Part shown: positions 27,257-36,778 of the stretch, one piece after another
How the letters are laid out: each line of letters begins with the position of its first letter
Position numbering within the stretch: the stretch's first letter is position 1
NCBI GenBank assembly: GCA_964489885.1
Contig: CAZAZX010000007.1
Location: forward strand, 1-64,000
From: CAKOTZ01 sp964489885
GTDB lineage: Bacteria; Bacillota; Clostridia; TANB77; CAG-508
Length of the DNA: 64,000 nt
Reading direction: 5' to 3'
Translations under genes and position numbers: made by a program
Notes under the pieces: generated by a model
Databases searched by the model: none
The model's input: the letters and a program-made list of their open reading frames with translations, nothing else
Told to the model about the DNA's origin: nothing

Positions 27257-28764
27257 CTATTCAACTGAAATTAGTGTTATTTTTGCAAAACCATTTCCCG
27301 CATTTCCTGTCATTGTTGATGTTCCATCATGTGTTGGCATTACTTCATTTCCTGCTTTCATTTCTGGTGATTCAAATTTCATTCTTGAATAATGTACGCT
27401 TTGTCCTGTATGAATTATATTACTTTCTGTTGAATTTTCAGCTATTGCATCGCAGCCATCGTATCCTGAAATGAAAGAAGATCCTCCGGCACCTGAATTA
27501 ACTGTATAATTACTATAACCTCCGCCAGCACCACCAAAATATCCTCCGCCGTCCTCCGGCTACCCCAAGATGTATTTCCATTTCCACCAATACCAAATAC
27601 TCCTAAATTCCCTTTATAATCACCTCCACCGAACTTCACCTCCTGTTGTTTGAGTTCCACCAGAAGGTGGTACAAGTGAAATGTTAGCAAAATGTCCATT
27701 ATTGCCTTTGCCACCAATTATCTCTCCAGCATAGCCTCCATCAGCTGGATATGCATAGTCAGTAGCTCCGCCTCCACCTGCTGCAACCATAATACGTGAT
27801 TTAATTGAAGCAAAATCATTCCAAATTCCGCTAACTAGTCTAATATCAGTAGCTCCACCTCCTCCATATCCATTTATAGAACCATTATTGGTAGTGTCAT
27901 TTCCATTACCTCCTGTACTTCCACAATTATAAGATACATTCCTATCTTTTCTATTTTCTCCAACATATATATATAACTTAGTTTCTTTATCAAGTTTAAT
28001 TATGCCAGATGTATATGCTCCTTTTCCTCCCGCACTTCGATTTCTATTTGGATTGTTTCCGTTGTGCTCCCCAACATTCTATTTTATATGTTCCTGTTGC
28101 TGGTACTGTCCATTCTTGTACCGCTCCAGTATAATCAAAATTATACACTTCTACTGTTCCCGTTTTTATTTCTCTTATTGTATTATCATTTACATTAAAG
28201 CTTCCGCTTCCTTCTATTACTGAATAACCATTTTCTGGCTTTGCTGTTATTGTTACTTCTGCTCCTTTTGCAATCTTTTGACTATAATTTTCTGTATATT
28301 CTTTTGTTTCTTCTCCATTTATTGACACTGTAAATGATTCTACATGTTCTCCCTTATTTATTGTAACTCTAAATTTTCGTATCTCTCCAGCCATTATTAC
28401 ATCTGTTATATGTAAGTCATTATCTATCGTAAATTCAAAACCTTTAAATGTTACTATTGCACAAACTGGCTCTGTGACATCTGCTCCTATTATCTCTGTT
28501 GAACCTATTTCTTTTCCTTCTATTTCTATTTTTGTTAATCCTTCTTTTTCTGCAAGTTTTAAACATAGCTTTGAACTTATTTCTTCTCCATTTTTTATTG
28601 CATCTGCATATAAATTTGCAAGTTCGATTTCTAGCTCTTCTCTTAATTGCTCTTTGTTATACTTATTAATTGATATATTTGCTTTTTCTATCATTCCGTT
28701 CTTTCCTGTTATATAGCTTACTGTTACTCCGTGCTAAAATTATTAATATTATTATAGTTATAAC
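27257..28764 (-). pseudogene. Glycine-rich prepilin-like surface protein: 5'-truncated, five in-frame CGG +1 shifts
   Basis: A paralogue of the 1180-2528 protein. Reading leftward from 28764: the second half of the prepilin helix (VITIIILIILA), then CGGA 28728-28731; a soluble domain of about 215 residues; CGGA 28058-28061 after IECWGAQ; glycine-rich DNA; CGGT 27628-27631; CGGA 27555-27558; CGGC 27548-27551; then a continuous frame to the stop at 27257. Skipping the C at each site gives one uninterrupted protein whose motifs (LAGVT, WGAQG, GGGGATDIRLVSG) match the paralogue. The true 5' end is missing: a stop codon and unrelated DNA begin at about 28765. The gene is probably dead now. Confidence 0.75.
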
Positions 28765-28765
28765 T

Positions 28766-28951
28766 TATGTATTCCATAAAAAATGGCGGTATAACTTAGC
28801 ATTACTGCTGTTTATTGCTTTTTCCTTGAGTTTTTGGATGCTTATTTTCTCATTTATTTGTGATGATTTCACGGTCTATTATTTGGCCACCATGTTTATC
28901 ACTATAGGTCTATTGGGAAAAGCAATCTATGGAAACGAGGACGACGAATAA
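28766..28951 (+). pseudogene. 3' fragment of a foreign small membrane protein
   Basis: The frame FHKKWRYNLALLLFIAF ... AIYGNEDDE has two hydrophobic segments and a GC-richer codon use than its surroundings. It lacks its own start and appears joined to the truncated glycine-rich gene at about 28765. It contains one in-frame CGG (28787-28789, Trp-Arg-Tyr). A terminator of its own follows. I do not recognise the family. Confidence 0.5.
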
Positions 28952-28970
28952 AAACATTCCTTCTTGCAAA

Positions 28971-29005
28971 ACCCCATGCAATATATAATTGCATGGGGTC
29001 TTTTA
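28971..29005 (+). terminator. Terminator of the foreign fragment
   Basis: ACCCCATGCAAT pairs with ATTGCATGGGGT, a 12-bp perfect stem followed by CTTTTATT. Confidence 0.8.
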
Positions 29006-29045
29006 TTGCAAAATCAACAATGTATGTTGGGTTATTATTACTTTT

Positions 29046-30128
29046 TTATTTACCATTATAATAATCATTATCATCTTTATGGACTTGGTCATATTGTATA
29101 TATTCAGGTCTTTTAACTTTAAATTCTCTTTCATCAAATGCTCTCATAATTTTTGAATCACCATCTATTAAATATTGTTGTTCTCCTATTTTTACAAGTA
29201 AACACCTTATATGTCTAGTATCTTCCTTTGATTTTCCTGGTATCTCCTTCCATACCTTAGTTCTACTTGCTTGTCCTAGCCCTATATCAACAATTTCTTT
29301 CATATATTCAAAAATTCCTTGAGAATCTAAGTTCTCATCTTCAGATAAAACTTTTAATGCTTTCTGTAAAAACATAACATTATCATTTGGTTCAAATGAT
29401 ATTTGCTTTATATCTTTATCATCAATTTTTTCAGACTCTTTTTCAATTTTTGTAAGTGAATATTTTTCCCTACTTTCATTAAATTTAGAAAGTGCCTTAT
29501 TGAATTTACCATTTTTGTCTTCTAATATTTTTATACCCTCTGCAGTTAAATTAGCTTTTATTCTTGTTAAATCTTTTATATTATAAAAATCATCTACATC
29601 AAGGGTTAAACTATATTCATCAGATACCAATCCAACAAAATAATGTGTTAATTCTTTATTCCAGTGAATACAGACATTGTACCCTTCCTTGTCTTTCAAT
29701 AATTCAGTTAATGATTTTGCAAGGTATCTTGATAATTCAAAGCATATTCTCCTATTATGTAGTTCCCTATTTTTTTCCCATTCATCATCAACATCTCTTC
29801 CATACCAATCTGGAATATAAAAACTATCTTCATCTAGTTTTTTTATATAAGATATTAAATTATCATCATAAACATAATTTGTACATATATTTTCATATAT
29901 TTTTAATATTTTGTCCTCAGTTGTTAAATCTCTTTCTTCAGCTAAATCATCCACATACTCTTTTAAATCATCTGGTATCTTCCACTCGCTTTTGTCATAT
30001 TCTATATCTCCACTTAAATTTGTACCAAACTTTTTTCCAGCTGGATCTAATATTATAGTGCTTTTACTTTTATTCTTCAAAGCAACTAAATTATTTAGTT
30101 TAATTAATTTTGTAATATCTGTATTCAT
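29046..30128 (-). CDS. Paralogue B of a two-member Cys-His-Asp protein family, unknown
   Basis: A 360-residue cytosolic protein without signal peptide, paralogous to the upstream gene. Shared landmarks are ENICTNYVYDDN, WYGRDVDDEWEKNRELHNRRICFELSR (Cys), LTHYFVGLV (His), and SLTLDVDDF (Asp). The ordered Cys, His, Asp with strand-forming surroundings resembles a transglutaminase- or papain-like active site; this is inference from spacing only. The C-terminal part has HIRCLLVKIGEQQYLIDGDS. It is third in a tight operon, 17 bases after the previous gene. Confidence 0.7.
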   Translation of the reverse strand: MNTDITKLIKLNNLVALKNKSKSTIILDPAGKKFGTNLSGDIEYDKSEWKIPDDLKEYVDDLAEERDLTTEDKILKIYENICTNYVYDDNLISYIKKLDEDSFYIPDWYGRDVDDEWEKNRELHNRRICFELSRYLAKSLTELLKDKEGYNVCIHWNKELTHYFVGLVSDEYSLTLDVDDFYNIKDLTRIKANLTAEGIKILEDKNGKFNKALSKFNESREKYSLTKIEKESEKIDDKDIKQISFEPNDNVMFLQKALKVLSEDENLDSQGIFEYMKEIVDIGLGQASRTKVWKEIPGKSKEDTRHIRCLLVKIGEQQYLIDGDSKIMRAFDEREFKVKRPEYIQYDQVHKDDNDYYNGK

Positions 30129-30145
30129 CTCTTATTTCCCTTTCT

Positions 30146-31159
30146 CTATCCTCCAAAATATGGATATTCATGTTCTTCTGGTTTTAAAACAAATATATTT
30201 TTATCTAATTTATCCAAATCAATTTGACTAAATGTTTGGTCTACACTGTCAATTAAGTATTTTTTATTATCTAAATCAATTATTAAACATCTTACATATC
30301 TTTTCTCACCAGTGGATTTTACTTCTTTCCATATTTTATCTGGATCTATTTCCTCATCTTCAACAATCTTTTTCATACATTCCATGAATCCTTGTTCATC
30401 CAAATGATGTGACTTAAAAATTTCGACAGTCTTTTCTATATATTTTTTTATATCATTATTTTTAAGTTTTTGCTTAGCCTCTGTTATTTCTGGCAATTCT
30501 TTTAATTTATTTTTATTATAATCATCAACAACTTTTTTTAATTTTCCATTTTCATCTCTTAAAATATTTATTCCATCTAAAGATAAACCTAATTTTAATC
30601 TAGTTAAGTCTTTTACTTTGTTAAAATCATCCAAATCTAAAACTGCACTATATTCTTTACCAGTTAACCCAACAACATAATGTGTATTATCCATTAACCC
30701 CAAAACACAAGCTTCAAGTTCGTTATCATTTTCTATCAATTCATTTATTGCTTTTGCAAAACATCTAGAGAATTCATAGCAAATTCTTCTGTTATGTTTT
30801 TTTCTTTTTTCTACCCATTTGTCATCTATAATTCTTCCATACCAATCACACGCAATATATATAGGATTTTCTGGATCACTTAAATCTTTTCTAAAGAAAA
30901 ATAGTACGTTGTCATCATAAACATAATTTAAGCAAATATACTTATAAACTTCTAATAATTTCTGTTCAAAGTTTAGTGTACTATCTAATTTTAATTTATC
31001 TACCAATTTTTTTACAGGTTCTTCAATCTCCCATTTTACAGAATCATATTCAATCCAATCTTCAACCAAATCTCTACCTGGCTCTATGATTAGTCTATAT
31101 TCTGACTCAAAATTTTGTTTGATTTCCTTATAAAAATTTTTTAAATATTCATCTTTCAT
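30146..31159 (-). CDS. Paralogue A of a two-member Cys-His-Asp protein family, unknown
   Basis: A 337-residue cytosolic protein. Landmarks are KYICLNYVYDDN, DWYGRIIDDKWVEKRKKHN, RRICYEFSRCFAKAINEL (candidate catalytic Cys), NTHYVVGLTG (His) and SAVLDLDDF (Asp). Near the end, YVRCLIIDLDNKKYLIDS matches the partner, so the whole length is homologous. A transglutaminase-like fold is the best guess. It lies 15 bases downstream of a 108-residue gene and 17 upstream of paralogue B. Confidence 0.7.
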   Translation of the reverse strand: MKDEYLKNFYKEIKQNFESEYRLIIEPGRDLVEDWIEYDSVKWEIEEPVKKLVDKLKLDSTLNFEQKLLEVYKYICLNYVYDDNVLFFFRKDLSDPENPIYIACDWYGRIIDDKWVEKRKKHNRRICYEFSRCFAKAINELIENDNELEACVLGLMDNTHYVVGLTGKEYSAVLDLDDFNKVKDLTRLKLGLSLDGINILRDENGKLKKVVDDYNKNKLKELPEITEAKQKLKNNDIKKYIEKTVEIFKSHHLDEQGFMECMKKIVEDEEIDPDKIWKEVKSTGEKRYVRCLIIDLDNKKYLIDSVDQTFSQIDLDKLDKNIFVLKPEEHEYPYFGG

Positions 31160-31174
31160 TTTTTACTCCTATTC

Positions 31175-31501
31175 TTATTTTTTAAATAGTTCGCCGGGGA
31201 TATATTTTTTATATTTAACAACTAAACTATCATCATCTGAATTTATTTTTCCTCTTCTAACTAAATCGTAGTAAACATCTGAATCTGTTAATTCCTTATA
31301 AACATTATTCAACTTTTCCTCTTTAACACCAACATTTTTTAAGACTTCAAAAGCTCTAGCTTTTTCAATTTTAAAAAAATATCCCTCGTCTTTTAAATTT
31401 TGTTGTATTTCAAGGTTTATATCGTAATTTTTATTTTTTTCTTTCAACAATTCTATCATTGCATTATTCATAACTTCAATAACTTTAAATTTATTAACCA
31501 T
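31175..31501 (-). CDS. Small helical protein, first gene of the paralogue operon
   Basis: A 108-residue, charged, helical protein, MVNKFKVIEVMNNAMIELL, with AAAGGAGC as binding site. It starts the operon that holds the two Cys-His-Asp paralogues. No DNA-binding motif is obvious. It could be a partner or inhibitor of those proteins, but the sequence does not show this. Confidence 0.65.
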   Translation of the reverse strand: MVNKFKVIEVMNNAMIELLKEKNKNYDINLEIQQNLKDEGYFFKIEKARAFEVLKNVGVKEEKLNNVYKELTDSDVYYDLVRRGKINSDDDSLVVKYKKYIPGELFKK

Positions 31502-31536
31502 AAAACTCAGCTCCTTTATATATACTTATATCAATA

Positions 31537-31566
31537 AGAACTTTGTTGCTTTCGCAATAAAAATTT
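31537..31566 (-). repeat. Partial repeat shared with 56603-56628
   Basis: On the minus strand, TTTTATTGCGAAAGCAACAA is identical to the start of the repeat at 56603 and is followed by a related AGTTCTTATTG. It sits just upstream of the paralogue operon. Confidence 0.5.
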
Positions 31567-31661
31567 CCAAGTATAGTGCTTTTATTATATTAATAATTCT
31601 ATACTCTAGCAAAAATAAACTCGCATTACTGTCTTTCAACGGTTTGCGAGTTTATGTCTTT

Positions 31662-31737
31662 TGGCTGGGGTGGGAGGACTCGAACCGCCGAAATGCCAGA
31701 GTCAAAGTCTGGTGCCTTACCACTTGGCTACACCCCA
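31662..31737 (-). tRNA. tRNA-Gln (UUG)
   Basis: A cloverleaf with acceptor TGGGGTG/CACCCCA, T-loop GGTTCGAGTCC and an encoded CCA. The anticodon arm CAGACTTTGACTCTG gives anticodon TTG. Confidence 0.93.
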
Positions 31738-31780
31738 ATATAAATTTATTTCTACACTAGTATTATTATTGGCTTATTTA

Positions 31781-31858
31781 TGGGGTGGAGGATGGGATTC
31801 GAACCCACGGCCTCTAGTGCCACAAACTAGCGCTCTAACCAGCTGAGCTACATCCACC
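31781..31858 (-). tRNA. tRNA-His (GUG)
   Basis: A cloverleaf starting GGTGGATGTAGCTC with an extra 5' G, as expected for histidine. The anticodon loop TTGTGGC gives GTG, and CCA is encoded. Confidence 0.92.
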
Positions 31859-31939
31859 AAAAAAATATATACTAGTATTGAAACAACCTAGTATATATTT
31901 TAACCATTTTATTAATTTTTGTCAACCTTTTTTTTGTAA

Positions 31940-32617
31940 TTATTCTGCTCTTGCCCAAATAATTATTCTTCCTTGGCTATCATCTGTACAAGTTGATAAT
32001 GAAATTTCCATTGCGCCATGTGTATCTCTTGTATAATAATCAGCATCTTCAGGGGTTGTTGTATATGTATTATATACAATATATGTTACTCTATTTCCAT
32101 CTGTATCAGTAATATAAATTTTGTCTCCATTAGTTATTTTTGCATTATCTGAGAAAAATGTTCCATTTCTGTAGTTGTGACCAACAATTACTGTATTACC
32201 AACTTTATTTAGTCCAGGTCCATAAAGTACAGCTACAGATGTTTCAATTGATTTTTTTGTAACTTCTGCTAAAACTGGTAAATCAACCTTTGTTTTTGGA
32301 ATCTCAATACGTCCAACCATAATAAAACCTTTATAAGTTTGCGTTGAATTTGTTCCAGCTGGTGCTACTGTTTGAATACTATCATAAGGGTTTACAGCAT
32401 TGCTATAATCGGCTGTATTTTCAATTTTGTTTCCCTTTGTAACATTTGTTGTAAAGTTATTTGCAACTTCTTTTTGTTCTGTTTTATCATTATATTTTTT
32501 AAATACACTATATCCCCAAAAACCTAAGACAAGTAAAATTGCTATAATAATTACAACTAATACTATTGTTAATACTTTGCTATACTTACTATCATCCATA
32601 TTAAATCTACTTCTCAT
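31940..32617 (-). CDS. Sortase (downstream of a tandem pair)
   Basis: About 225 residues from ATG 32617 (AGGAGAGTG upstream). An N-terminal membrane anchor at about 15-40 is followed by a linker and the sortase barrel. Catalytic landmarks are VIVGHNYRNGTFF (His), EISLSTCTDD (Cys in the TLxTC-like motif) and GRIIIWAR (Arg). The family joins sorted proteins to peptidoglycan or to pilins. Its likely substrate here is the LPYAG-type protein at 13625-16750, by inference. Confidence 0.88.
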   Translation of the reverse strand: MRSRFNMDDSKYSKVLTIVLVVIIIAILLVLGFWGYSVFKKYNDKTEQKEVANNFTTNVTKGNKIENTADYSNAVNPYDSIQTVAPAGTNSTQTYKGFIMVGRIEIPKTKVDLPVLAEVTKKSIETSVAVLYGPGLNKVGNTVIVGHNYRNGTFFSDNAKITNGDKIYITDTDGNRVTYIVYNTYTTTPEDADYYTRDTHGAMEISLSTCTDDSQGRIIIWARAE

Positions 32618-32701
32618 AAGTATCACTCTCCTATAAATAAACATAAATATCTAACTTTATTATAACATATATTTCAACAATTTACCATAGTTTTATGTGA
32701 A

Positions 32702-33436
32702 TTATTCTACTTTTGCCCAAATAATAAGTCTTTGTGAACCATCATCAGTACATGTAGAAAGTGAAATTTCCGTTCCTCCAGCCGTGTCTCTTGTCATATA
32801 TTCTCCATCATCTGGAGATGTTACATAAGTGTTATATACAATATATTCTACTTTATTTCCATATTCATCTGTAATATATATTGCATCACCTAATTGAATT
32901 TTTGAGTTTCTTGAAAATAACGTGCCATTTCTATAATTGTGGCCTAATAGCACAGTATTCCCTGGTTGATTTAAACCTGGAGTTAATAATATTCCTATTC
33001 CATAATTCAAAGCTTTAGCAGAAACAGCTTCTAAGATTGGTAATTTTACTTTTGTTCTTGGTATTTGTATGTATCCATCCATTACATATCCCTTATAAAT
33101 TTTTTTACCTGATTTTCTTGTTGGTGAATTAGAAGATGTTCTTGTATTTTTTCTTGACTTTGAATTAGTTTTTTTTACGCTACTTTGTGTTCCTCCTTCT
33201 TCCTGTTGTTCTTTGTTATCTCCTGTTTCATTTGTTTGTTCAATGTTTTGATCTAAATCAACAGTTATATCATCAAATTGCGCATCAAAGTCCTCTATTA
33301 TGTCATTTGAATCTTTTTCAAGTTTATATTTTTCGTACGATTCGTAAGCCCAAATTCCGCAGAATATTAATGCAATCAAGGTTGCTATAATCAATATAAT
33401 ATTTAGAAACATTTTAAATTTCCTATTTTGCCTCAT
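32702..33436 (-). CDS. Sortase (upstream of a tandem pair)
   Basis: A 244-residue paralogue of the neighbour. The membrane anchor is at about residues 8-30, and a Ser/Thr/Lys-rich linker (KTNSKSRKNTRTSSN) precedes the barrel. Catalytic landmarks are VLLGHNYRNGTLF, EISLSTCTDD and RLIIWAK. The longer linker suggests a different reach or substrate from the downstream copy. Confidence 0.88.
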   Translation of the reverse strand: MRQNRKFKMFLNIILIIATLIALIFCGIWAYESYEKYKLEKDSNDIIEDFDAQFDDITVDLDQNIEQTNETGDNKEQQEEGGTQSSVKKTNSKSRKNTRTSSNSPTRKSGKKIYKGYVMDGYIQIPRTKVKLPILEAVSAKALNYGIGILLTPGLNQPGNTVLLGHNYRNGTLFSRNSKIQLGDAIYITDEYGNKVEYIVYNTYVTSPDDGEYMTRDTAGGTEISLSTCTDDGSQRLIIWAKVE

Positions 33437-33498
33437 GAATCTACCACCATTCTAACAAATTATTCAATATTAATTATAACATATTTGACATAATATAG

Positions 33499-33843
33499 CT
33501 AGTCTACGATTTTCTCACCTAAATTTTTGCCACCTAATAAATGAAAATGAATATGTTTTACTTCCTGACATCCATCTTTGCCACAATTTACTATAACTCT
33601 ATATCCGCTATTAAATATTCCCTGCTCTTTAGCAACTTTGTTTATTACAGTATAAATTTTTCCTATTAATGCTTCATCACTTTCAGTCAATTCTGTAAGA
33701 GCACTAATATGTTTTTTTGGTATTACAAGAATATGTACTGGTGCTGCAGGTGAAATATCCTTAAATGCTAAAACGTCTTCATCTTCATAAACAATTTCTG
33801 AAGGTATCTCCCTATTAATAATTTTACAAAATATACAATCCAT
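33499..33843 (-). CDS. HIT-family nucleotide hydrolase
   Basis: A 114-residue protein starting MDCIFCKIINREIPSEIVY; ATG 33843 is preferred, with AGAAAGGA upstream. The histidine triad is HIHFHLLGG near the C-terminus, and the N-terminus has the usual CxxC. The family hydrolyses AMP-lysine-like and dinucleoside substrates (HinT). Confidence 0.92.
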   Translation of the reverse strand: MDCIFCKIINREIPSEIVYEDEDVLAFKDISPAAPVHILVIPKKHISALTELTESDEALIGKIYTVINKVAKEQGIFNSGYRVIVNCGKDGCQEVKHIHFHLLGGKNLGEKIVD

Positions 33844-33864
33844 AAAAATCAATCCTTTCTAATT

Positions 33865-33979
33865 AAAAATCAGTTTGAAATTTCATTTATCACTTCACAA
33901 CTTTAATATTATGTATCATATCACTAGATACATCAATTGCGAACTACTATTACTTACTGTTAATTCAAACTGATTTTTC
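33865..33979. repeat. Long-range inverted repeat in an intergenic gap
   Basis: AAAAATCAGTTTGAA (33865-33879) and TTCAAACTGATTTTT (33965-33979) are perfect 15-bp inverted copies 85 bases apart, filling the gap between the cyclophilin and HIT genes. It could be a small mobile element or an RNA domain. Confidence 0.55.
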
Positions 33980-33992
33980 ATATTTTATTTAA

Positions 33993-34784
33993 TTATTGAG
34001 CATTTAAACCGTTTCCATAATTTTGCATTAACCAAGAAGTATAATCAAAAGCATCCATAGTTTCAGGATATCCATAATCAACGCCAAATGTATCTACAGT
34101 CATTTTTTCTATTACTGGTGGATTTACTGGTTTCTCTGTTGAAGTTTCTTTTCCTTCATCATCAGTTTCTGTTGTCGTTTCTAATGCAACAATTTTATCT
34201 ACAATATCCATACCTTCAGTAACACAGCCAAAACCAGCATAAGTTCCATCTAAGCTTGAATTTTTGTCAACCATAATAAAGAATTGTGCACCTGCTGAAT
34301 TATATCCTTCATCTTTTAAAGAGCTACTTAATTGTGAAAAATCAGCTCTTCCCATTCCTATGACTCCTCTTTCAAATCTTAAAGTATTTTTACTAAAATT
34401 GTTTGCTAAGAATTCTCCACGTATTGTGTATTCTTTGTCATCAGCATCACTTGTATCTGGGTATAAGTCCTTTAACATAACTTTTCCAGTTCCATCACCT
34501 TTTGAGTCCCCACCTTGAATCATAAATCCAGGAACAACTCTATGGAATGTTAATCCATCATAATATCCATTTTGAATTAGTTTAATAAAGTTTGCAACTG
34601 TATTTGGTGCCATATCTGGATATAATTCTATCTTTACAGTTCCATAGTCTTTAATATCCATTGTAACAATTGGATTTTGTCTAGTTAATGTAGATTTTTT
34701 AACAAATCCATATACAACAACTCCTATTAAAGCAATAATTAGTATTAATACTATAACCAAAACAATACTTTTCCAATTTTTCAT
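33993..34784 (-). CDS. Membrane-anchored cyclophilin peptidyl-prolyl isomerase
   Basis: 263 residues. One N-terminal membrane helix (about 5-27) is followed by an extracytoplasmic cyclophilin domain: LYPDMAPNTVANFIKL, LTFHRVVPGFMIQGGD, and GAQFFIMVDKNSSLDG. An unusual acidic loop, TTETDDEGKETSTEKP, and a tyrosine-rich tail extend it. It probably assists folding of secreted proteins. Confidence 0.88.
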   Translation of the reverse strand: MKNWKSIVLVIVLILIIALIGVVVYGFVKKSTLTRQNPIVTMDIKDYGTVKIELYPDMAPNTVANFIKLIQNGYYDGLTFHRVVPGFMIQGGDSKGDGTGKVMLKDLYPDTSDADDKEYTIRGEFLANNFSKNTLRFERGVIGMGRADFSQLSSSLKDEGYNSAGAQFFIMVDKNSSLDGTYAGFGCVTEGMDIVDKIVALETTTETDDEGKETSTEKPVNPPVIEKMTVDTFGVDYGYPETMDAFDYTSWLMQNYGNGLNAQ

Positions 34785-34809
34785 TTTCTAAAATCTTCCC
34801 TTCTAAATT

Positions 34810-36759
34810 TTAAATTATTATAACAGGTCTAAAACCTATATTAATATCGGCAGACCCATTATTATTATAGTAGGCAAATACACCAGCATTTGAGCCATTT
34901 CCACTAAATCCACCTCTTGTCATAAATGGTTTTTCCAGTGTTAAATATATTGATCCATCATTATTCCATGAATTTGATTCAATACTATTCGATGATGTTT
35001 CATATATTGCATCTCCATATCTACTTTCATTGTCTAAATATTTTTCAGGATAAATATCTACTAAATATTTATTTATACTATCTAATTCTGCTATACTTTT
35101 AGCATTTTCAGAAATATTTGTGCTTGTCCCGACAAATGATGCAAGCCTTTCAATTCCGCCTCCTGATAAATCATATATTCCATAGATGTTTCCTGTAGAG
35201 CTAGCTTTTTGTCCATTTATCTCAGAATAACTATTAACAGTCCCGTTTACGCCTGTTGCATCAGTACTATCTCCCGCATTTCCTGTAATAAACCTTGTGC
35301 TATTATTTATATATATTTCTGAATTATTTCCATATTCACTTTGTGTAAGATATGCAATGGCTCCCCACTCAGAATTTTTCATTTGGTGTGATATTGCATA
35401 TGATGGCAAACCATATATATTTCCATTTGCATTCATATTCAAGCACTTTTGAAACATATTTTCTTCTGAAATTTCTCTCCAACTTTTTACATTTGGAAGA
35501 ATTTTTAAATGCAATGATGTATTATCTCCCCCACCATTAGTTATTGTTGCATCTTCTGCATCTCCTGGTTCAGAACTACTTGCTTCAAACTTTGCAACCC
35601 ACATTCCAGTTAATTCTTTATTCCAGCCACCATTTGAAAAATCATTTTCGCTATCATCAACAAATGCTTCTGGAATATTCCAATTATTTTCTCCTGCCTT
35701 ATTATTAATAGCACTTACTTCATCATCTGTTGATAGAATTGTTGTCCCTGATAAAAACTTTATTTCGATGTTTCCTGTGTCTTTTTTATGATAATTGCTT
35801 GTAATTCTATATGCATATCTAGGTATCCAAACAAACATACTTCCCATTTTTGTTACATAATTATTATCATCTAAAACAAGTTCATCTTTTAAAGTTACAT
35901 TAGCCCATTTTTTTTCTGAATAATCATACCATACTCCGTCAGTTGTTGCAACTTTTTTCCATTTTTTTTCATTCTCGTCATAAACTATTGGTACCATACC
36001 TTCAGAAAGCAATGGCTCATTTGTTAAAACTATGCTTACTTCTTTTATATTTTCTTTTCCTTGTATGTCCACTATTTTAATTGCATATTTTCCTGTCTGT
36101 TTTATATCAATCGAATTGTTAGCTACTTTTTTCCAATAGTCAACACTAATAGTTTCATTTTCTTTTGATGTAACCTTTCCATAAAAGACATTTTCTATTT
36201 TTGTATTTTCACTTTCCTTAATATTTATCGTTGAGTATAAACCATAGTTTAATTTTTCTATTTCAAAGTCTTGTTTTTGTGATGTATCAATATTTTCATT
36301 GTAATTTATGTTCTTTTGTCCACCTGGTAAGTCATATTGGGAATAATACATTTTATTTTTATATTCAATTCCTTCAAGACTATAAATTTCTCTAGTTTCA
36401 AAATTTATAATTACTGTTTCGTCAATGTTGTCTACACTTAAATCCTTTTTTAATGTATTTTTATTAAAATATCTAAAATCAGAAAAATCGTCGCTATTTA
36501 GTGCAATTTTTGCCCTCTCTTTTTCTGAATCTGGTATGTTTTCACCATAGCTTTCGATATTTTTATCTCCATTTTTAATTTTTATGTATTCAACATTTAC
36601 TCTTTCTTGAATTATATTCATTCTTGCAACAAAATTTGAAACTCTTGCTGTGTCATAAGCCGAAAGGCTTATAACTATTATTATTACGGAAATCATTGAT
36701 ATTATTATAATGGCAATTACTAAAGTCATTAATGTTATTCCACTATTTTTATGCATCAA
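34810..36759 (-). CDS. Prepilin-like surface protein with FGE-like C-terminal domain
   Basis: 649 residues. The N-terminus HKNSGITLMTLVIAIII fits a type IV prepilin-like cleavage/anchor motif. A variable middle follows. The C-terminal third holds WVAKFEAS, KSWREISEEN, GIYDLSGGGIERLAS and ADINIGFRPVIII, the layout of formylglycine-enzyme/SUMF-like folds used as ligand-binding surface domains in Clostridia. No CGG codon is present and the frame is intact. Confidence 0.75.
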   Translation of the reverse strand: MMHKNSGITLMTLVIAIIIISMISVIIIVISLSAYDTARVSNFVARMNIIQERVNVEYIKIKNGDKNIESYGENIPDSEKERAKIALNSDDFSDFRYFNKNTLKKDLSVDNIDETVIINFETREIYSLEGIEYKNKMYYSQYDLPGGQKNINYNENIDTSQKQDFEIEKLNYGLYSTINIKESENTKIENVFYGKVTSKENETISVDYWKKVANNSIDIKQTGKYAIKIVDIQGKENIKEVSIVLTNEPLLSEGMVPIVYDENEKKWKKVATTDGVWYDYSEKKWANVTLKDELVLDDNNYVTKMGSMFVWIPRYAYRITSNYHKKDTGNIEIKFLSGTTILSTDDEVSAINNKAGENNWNIPEAFVDDSENDFSNGGWNKELTGMWVAKFEASSSEPGDAEDATITNGGGDNTSLHLKILPNVKSWREISEENMFQKCLNMNANGNIYGLPSYAISHQMKNSEWGAIAYLTQSEYGNNSEIYINNSTRFITGNAGDSTDATGVNGTVNSYSEINGQKASSTGNIYGIYDLSGGGIERLASFVGTSTNISENAKSIAELDSINKYLVDIYPEKYLDNESRYGDAIYETSSNSIESNSWNNDGSIYLTLEKPFMTRGGFSGNGSNAGVFAYYNNNGSADINIGFRPVIII

Positions 36760-36778
36760 ACAAATCTCCTTTCAAAAA

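Noticed and set aside
28670..28951. A single plus-strand gene from 28670 to 28951
   Set aside because: The first third is the antisense of the prepilin helix; only the part after about 28766 has its own protein character.
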